The notes beneath the pieces are model-generated. The model was not told where the DNA came from. It saw only the letters and a list, made by a program, of their open reading frames with translations, and searched no databases. This document shows, piece after piece, positions 59,452 to 64,000 of a stretch of 64,000 bases of DNA (positions within the stretch are counted from its first letter, which is position 1; every line of letters starts with the position of its first letter). The translations under genes were made by a program, and so were the position numbers. The DNA is from Embiotoca jacksoni (taxonomy: Eukaryota > Chordata > Actinopteri > Embiotocidae), in contig JAKOON010000108.1 in NCBI GenBank assembly GCA_022577435.1, positions 322,001 through 386,000 of the forward strand, in the 5' to 3' direction.

Positions 59452-61016
59452 ACACAAGAACAACACTTGGAAAACAAGTAGAAAAGTAGAACATCTGGAA
59501 CACAAGAACATCATCTGGAACACAAGTACACCATCTTGAACACAAGTAGAACATCTGCAACACAAGTAGAACATCTGGAATACAAGAACAACATCTGGAA
59601 CACCAGTACAACATCTGGAACACAAGTACAACATTTGGAAGACAAGAACAACATCTGGAACACAAGTATGACATCTGGAAGACAAGTAGAACATCTGGAA
59701 CACAGGTGCAACATCTGGAACACAAATACAACTTCTGGAACACAAGACCAACATGTGGATCACAAATACAACATCTGGAACACAATAACAACATATTGAA
59801 CACAAGCAAAACATCTCGAACAAAAAAACAACATCTGGAACACAAGCAGAACATCTGGAACACAAGCAAAATATCTCGAACAAAAAAACAACATCTGGAA
59901 AACAAGTAGAACATCTTCAACACAAGTACAACATCTGCAACACGAGAACAACATCTGGAAAACAAATACAACATCTGGAACACAAGTACAACATCTGGAA
60001 CACAAAAACAAAATCTGGAACACAAGTAGAACATCTGGAAAACAAGTAGAACATTGGAAACACGAGTAGAACATCTGCAATACAAGTAGAACATCTGGGA
60101 ACAGATAAACAACATTTGGGACAGAAGAACAACATCTGGAACACAAGCAGAAAATCTGGAACACAAGAACAACATCTGGAACACAAGTATGGCATCTGGA
60201 ACACAAGTAGAACATCTGGAAGACAAGTAGAACATCTGGAACACAAGTAGAACATCTGCAACACAAGTAGAACATCTGGAACACAAGAACAACACTTGGA
60301 ACACAAGTAGAAAAGTAGAACATCTGGAACACAAGAACATCATCTGGAACATAAGTACACAATCTGGAAAACAAGTACAACATCTGGAACACAAGTATAA
60401 CATCTGCAACACAAGTAGAACATCTGCAACACAAGTAGAACATCTGGAACACAAGAACAACATCTGGAACACCAGTACAACATCTGGAACACCAGAATAA
60501 CATCTGGAACACAAGAGGAACATCTGGAAAACAAGTGAAAAATCTGGAACACTAGAGGAACATCTGGAAAACAAGTGGAACATAGGGAACACAAGTAGAA
60601 CATCGGCAACGCAAGTAGAACATCTGTAACACAAGTAGAACATCTGGAAAACAAGTAGAACATCTGGAACACGTGTTGAACATCTGGAACACAAGAACAA
60701 CTTCTGGAACACAAGTACAACATTTGGAACACAAGTACACCATCTGGAAAACAAGTACACCATCTGGAAAACAAGTACAACATCTGGAACTCAAGAAGAA
60801 CATGTGGAACACAAGTACAACTTCTGGAACACAAGTACAACATTTGGAAAACAAGTACACCATCTGGAAAACAAGTACACCATCTGGAAAACAAGTACAA
60901 CATCTGCAACACAAGTACAACATCTGGAAAACAAGTACAACATCTGGAACAGAAGTAGAACATCTGGAACACAAGCAAAACATCTCGAAAAAAAACAACA
61001 ACATCTGGAACACAAG
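59452..61016 (+). repeat. Older, diverged copy of 48467-50031
   Basis: Offset to 48.5-50.0 kb is 10,985 throughout, but this copy carries several private substitutions: ACATAAGTAC near 60350, GTGAAAAATC near 60536, AACACTAGAGG near 60548, GGCAACGCAAG near 60606, and two successive CTGCAAC units near 60405. The 48.5 and 52.4 kb copies share none of these. The tract therefore separated earlier, or was not homogenised with them. Confidence 0.75.
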
Positions 61017-63064
61017 TACAACATCTGGAACACAAGTAGAGCACCTGGAAAACACCTGGAACACAAGTGCAAAATCTGGAACACAAGAGGAACATCTGGA
61101 AAACAAGTAGAACATAGGGAACACAAGTAGAACATCTGTAACACAAGTAGTACATCTGGAAAACAAGTAGAACATCTGGAACACAGGTAGAACATCTGGA
61201 ACACTAGTACAACATTTGGAACAGAAGAACAACATCTGGAAAACAAGTTTGACATCTGGAACACAAGAATATCATCCGGAACACAAGTAGAACATTTGGA
61301 ACACAGGTGGAACATCTGGAACACTAGAACAACACTTGGAAAACAAGTACAACATCTGGAACACAAGTACAACATCTGGAACACAAGTAGAACATCTGGA
61401 AAACGAGTATAACTTCTGGAAAATAAGTGCAACATTTGGAAAATAAGTGCAACATCTGGAACACAAATACAACTTCTGGAACATAAGTACAAAATTTCGA
61501 AAACAAGTACAACATCTGGAACACGAGTACAACATCTGGAACACAAGTAGAACATCTGGAAAACAAGTGGAAGATCGGGAACACAAGTAGAACATCTGCA
61601 ACACAAGTAGAACATCTGTAACACTAGTAGAACATCTGGATAACTAGTAGAACATCTGGAAAACATGTTGAACATCTGGAACACAAGAACAACATCTGGA
61701 ACACAAGTACAACATTTGGAACAGAAGAACAACATCTGGAACACAAGCAGAAAATCTGGAACACAAGAACAACATCTGGAACTCAAGTATGACATCTGGA
61801 ACAGATAAATAACATCTGGAACACCAGTACAACATATGGAACACGAGAACAACATCTGCAATACAAGAACAACATCTGGAAAACAAGTATGACATTTGGA
61901 ACACAAGAACATCATCCGGAACACATGTACAACATCTGGATCACAAGTACAACATCTGGAACACAAGAACAAAATTTGGAAAACAAGAACATCTGGAACA
62001 CAAGTATGACATCTGGAAGACAAGTAGAACATCTGGAACACAGGTGGAACATCTGGAACACAAGAACAACACTTGGAACACAAGTACAACATTTGGAAAA
62101 CAAGTACAACATCTGGAACACAAGAACAACATATTGAACACAAGCAAAACATCTCGAACAAAAAAACAACATCTGGAACACAAGCAGAACATCTGGAACA
62201 CAAGCAGGAGATCTGGAACACAAGAAGAACATCTGCAACACAAGTACAACATCTGCAACACGAGAACAAGATCTGGAAAACAAAAACAACTTCTGTAACA
62301 CAAGTACAACATCGGGAGCACAAAAACAAAATCTGGAACACAAGTAGAACATCTGGAAAACAAGTAGAACATCGGGAACACAAGTAGAACATCTGGAACA
62401 CGAGAACAACATCTGGAACACAAGTATGACATCTAGAAGACAAGTACAACATCTGGAACACAAGTAGAACATCTGGAACACAAGTACAACATCTAGAACA
62501 CAGGTAGAACAACTGGAACACAAGAACAACACTTGGAAAACAAGTAGAACATCTGGAACACAAGAACATCATCTGGAACACAAGTACACCATCTGGAAAA
62601 CAAGTACAACATCTGGAACACAGGTACAACATCTGGAACAGAAGTACAACATTTGGAAAACCAGTACAACATCTGGAACACAAGTACAACATCTGGAACA
62701 CAAGTAGAACATCTGGAAAACGAGTATAACTTCTGGAAAATAAGTGCAACATTTGGAAAATAAGTGCAACATCTGGAACACAAATACAACTTCTGGAACA
62801 CAAGTACAACATCTAGATCACAAGTACAACATCTGGAACACAAGCAGAACATCTGGAACACAAGCAGAACATCTGGAACACAAGCAGGAGATCGGGAACA
62901 CAAGTAGAACATCTGCAACACAAGTACAACATCTGCAACACGAGAACAATATCTGGAAGAAAAAAAAAACAGCTTCTGGAACACAAGTACAACATCTGGA
63001 ACACAAAAACAAAATCCGGAACACAAGTAGAACATCTGGAAAACAAGTAGAACATCGGGAACAC
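60999..63064 (+). repeat. Copy of 32796-34861
   Basis: The offset is 28,203 over about 2,066 bp, and both landmarks (61980 and 62960) are in place. It has a private ATTTCGA near 61496 (ATTTGGA in other copies), GTAGAACATAGGG near 61106, and AATACAAGAAC at 61860 where most copies have AATTCAAG. It ends abruptly at the odd junction at 63060. Confidence 0.8.
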
Positions 63065-63082
63065 CACAAGAACAACATCTGG
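63060..63082 (+). repeat. 23-bp junction monomer from a 237-bp deletion
   Basis: The unit reads AACACCACAAGAACAACATC followed by TGG. The CAC is doubled at the join of a CGGGAACAC end to a CACAAGAACAAC start. Related blocks have twelve further monomers here, including ACAGGTATGAC, AAAAGAATATC and the A-rich unit. The spacing to the next sub-unit is 666 instead of 903, a net loss of 237 (12 x 20 less 3). This is the only out-of-register join of this type noticed. Confidence 0.85.
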
Positions 63083-64000
63083 AACACAAGTATGACATCT
63101 AGAAGACAAGTACAACATCTGGAACACAAGTAGAACATCTGGAACACAAGTACAACATCTAGAACACAGGTAGAACAACTGGAACACAAGAACAACACTT
63201 GGAAAACAAGTAGAACATCTGGAACACAAGAACATCATCTGGAACACAAGTACGCCATCTGGAAAACAAGTACAACATCTGGAACACAGGTACAACATCT
63301 GGAACACAAGTACAACATTTGGAAAACCAGTACAACATCTGGAACACAAGTACAACATCTGGAACACAAGTAGAACATCTGGAAAACGAGTATAACTTCT
63401 GGAAAATAAGTGCAACATTTGGAAAATAAGTGCAACATCTGGAACACAAATACAACTTCTGGAACACAAGTACAACATCTAGATCACAAGTACAACATCT
63501 GGAACACAAGCAGAACATCTGGAACACAAGCAGAACATCTGGAACACAAGCTGGAGATCTGGAACACAAGTAGAACATCTGCAACACAAGTACAACATCT
63601 GGATCACAAGTACAACATCTGGAACACAGGAATATCATCCGGAACACAAGTACAACATCTGGATCACAAGTACAACATCTGGAACAGAATTAGAACATCT
63701 GCAACACAAGCAGAACATCTGGAACACAAGTACAACATCTGGAACACAAGTAGAGCACCATGAAAACACCTACAAAAACATCTGGAACACAAGAGGAACA
63801 TCTGGAAAACAAGTGGAACATAGGGAAAACAAGTAGAACATCGGAAACACAAGTAGAACATCTGTAACACAAGAACAACACTTGGAACACAAGTAGAAAA
63901 GTAGAACATCTGGAACACAAGAACATCATCTGGAACACAAGTACACCATCTTGAACACAAGTAGAACATCTGCAACACAAGTAGAACATCTGGAATACAA
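63065..64000 (+). repeat. Copy of 47665-48600, cut by the window edge
   Basis: The offset is 15,400 to the 48 kb copy and 11,535 to the 52 kb copy. It contains the GCTGGAG monomer (63550), the CACCATG context (63757) and the 28-bp core-doubled monomer (63895). It is cut off at 64000, so the following part of the 4,768-bp HOR probably continues outside the window. Confidence 0.8.

Larger units (their letters stand above)
1..64000 (+). repeat. 20-bp satellite array filling the whole window
   Basis: Every stretch read is made of tandem copies of a 20-bp unit, consensus AACACAAGTASAACATCTGG, with about 3,200 copies and none in inverted orientation. The right half (AACATCTGG) is strongly conserved. 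The middle (AGTAG or AGTAC) is the variable part, with common alternatives GAAC, GCAG, GCAA, ATAC, GTAT, TAAC and GGTAG. Rare monomers of 11, 17, 21, 23 or 28 bp shift the register. No unique DNA, mobile element or gene interrupts the array. Arrays of this kind are known from eukaryotic heterochromatin. The family itself is not one I recognise, and it is unlike human alpha satellite, telomere repeats or any bacterial repeat I know. Both edges of the window cut the array, so its true length is unknown. Confidence 0.98.

Noticed and set aside
1..64000. CRISPR array
   Set aside because: There are repeats but no unique spacers of constant length between them, no leader and no cas genes.
1..64000. 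Repeat-domain gene such as a mucin, silk or keratin-associated protein exon
   Set aside because: Such exons have periods divisible by 3 and one favoured frame. Here the period is 20 nt, indels of 1, 3, 8 and 11 bp are freely tolerated, and no flanking unique exon is seen.
1..64000. Telomere or alpha-satellite identity
   Set aside because: There is no TTAGGG-type unit and no 171-bp period. No CENP-B box was recognised, so any centromere role is only a possibility.
1..64000. Inverted repeats, hairpins, tRNA or rRNA genes
   Set aside because: No reverse-oriented monomer was seen, and no stem-loop or conserved RNA core stands out from the array.
1..64000. Origin of the 20-mer as a doubled 10-mer
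   Set aside because: The two halves (AACACAAGTA and GAACATCTGG) share only a weak AACA match when shifted by one base, which is not enough to support it.

Overview
The window is one uninterrupted satellite array. From base 1 to base 64000 it is made of a short tandem repeat whose consensus monomer is 20 bp, AACACAAGTASAACATCTGG (S = G or C). There are roughly 3,200 copies, all head-to-tail in the same orientation. I found no unique-sequence island, protein-coding gene, RNA gene, transposon, CRISPR array, promoter or origin. The organism cannot be identified. A 64 kb array with nested higher-order repeats (HORs), no genes and a homogenised monomer points to eukaryotic heterochromatin (pericentromeric, subtelomeric or sex-chromosome-like), but no flanking sequence fixes the lineage. 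The consensus is 40% GC, and the + strand is purine-rich (13 of 20 positions).

The long open reading frames are a by-product of the repeat. Because 20 is not divisible by 3, three monomers (60 nt) pass through all three frames and encode one 20-residue cycle. The consensus has no stop on the minus strand, so all three minus frames stay open and give the same Cys-rich cycle (approximately FQMLYLCSRCCTCVPDVVLV). Stops appear only where a variant monomer brings in TCA or CTA on the + strand. On the + strand the GTAG monomers supply TAG stops.

The real information is in the order of monomer variants and of odd-length monomers (11, 17, 21, 23 and 28 bp), which act as landmarks. They reveal large duplicated blocks, left to right: a 4,009-bp-period duplication (1-7053); a larger repeat of about 8.1-8.4 kb (about 5.46-13.59 kb, repeated at 13.59-21.06 kb); a repeat of about 2.94 kb (22.1-27.7 kb); a mosaic zone (27.7-32.7 kb); a clear 6,937-bp HOR pair (32735-39671 and 39672-46448, the second lacking 160 bp); a 4,768-bp HOR containing 903-bp sub-repeats (45575-50342), with a second copy shortened by exactly one 903-bp sub-unit (50343-54207); then a mosaic of dispersed copies of earlier blocks (54.2-64 kb). 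Several copies look essentially identical over kilobases, while others (for example 59452-61016) carry private mutations, so duplications of different ages coexist.

The layout fits repeated unequal exchange or replication-based amplification at several scales. No gene products act together here. Any function would be structural (chromatin, recombination) or through the repeated short motif itself, which contains an E-box (CATCTG) and, in GTAG monomers, two steroid-receptor-like hexamers three bases apart. Block boundaries were found by eye from landmark offsets and are good to a few bases up to a few tens of bases.
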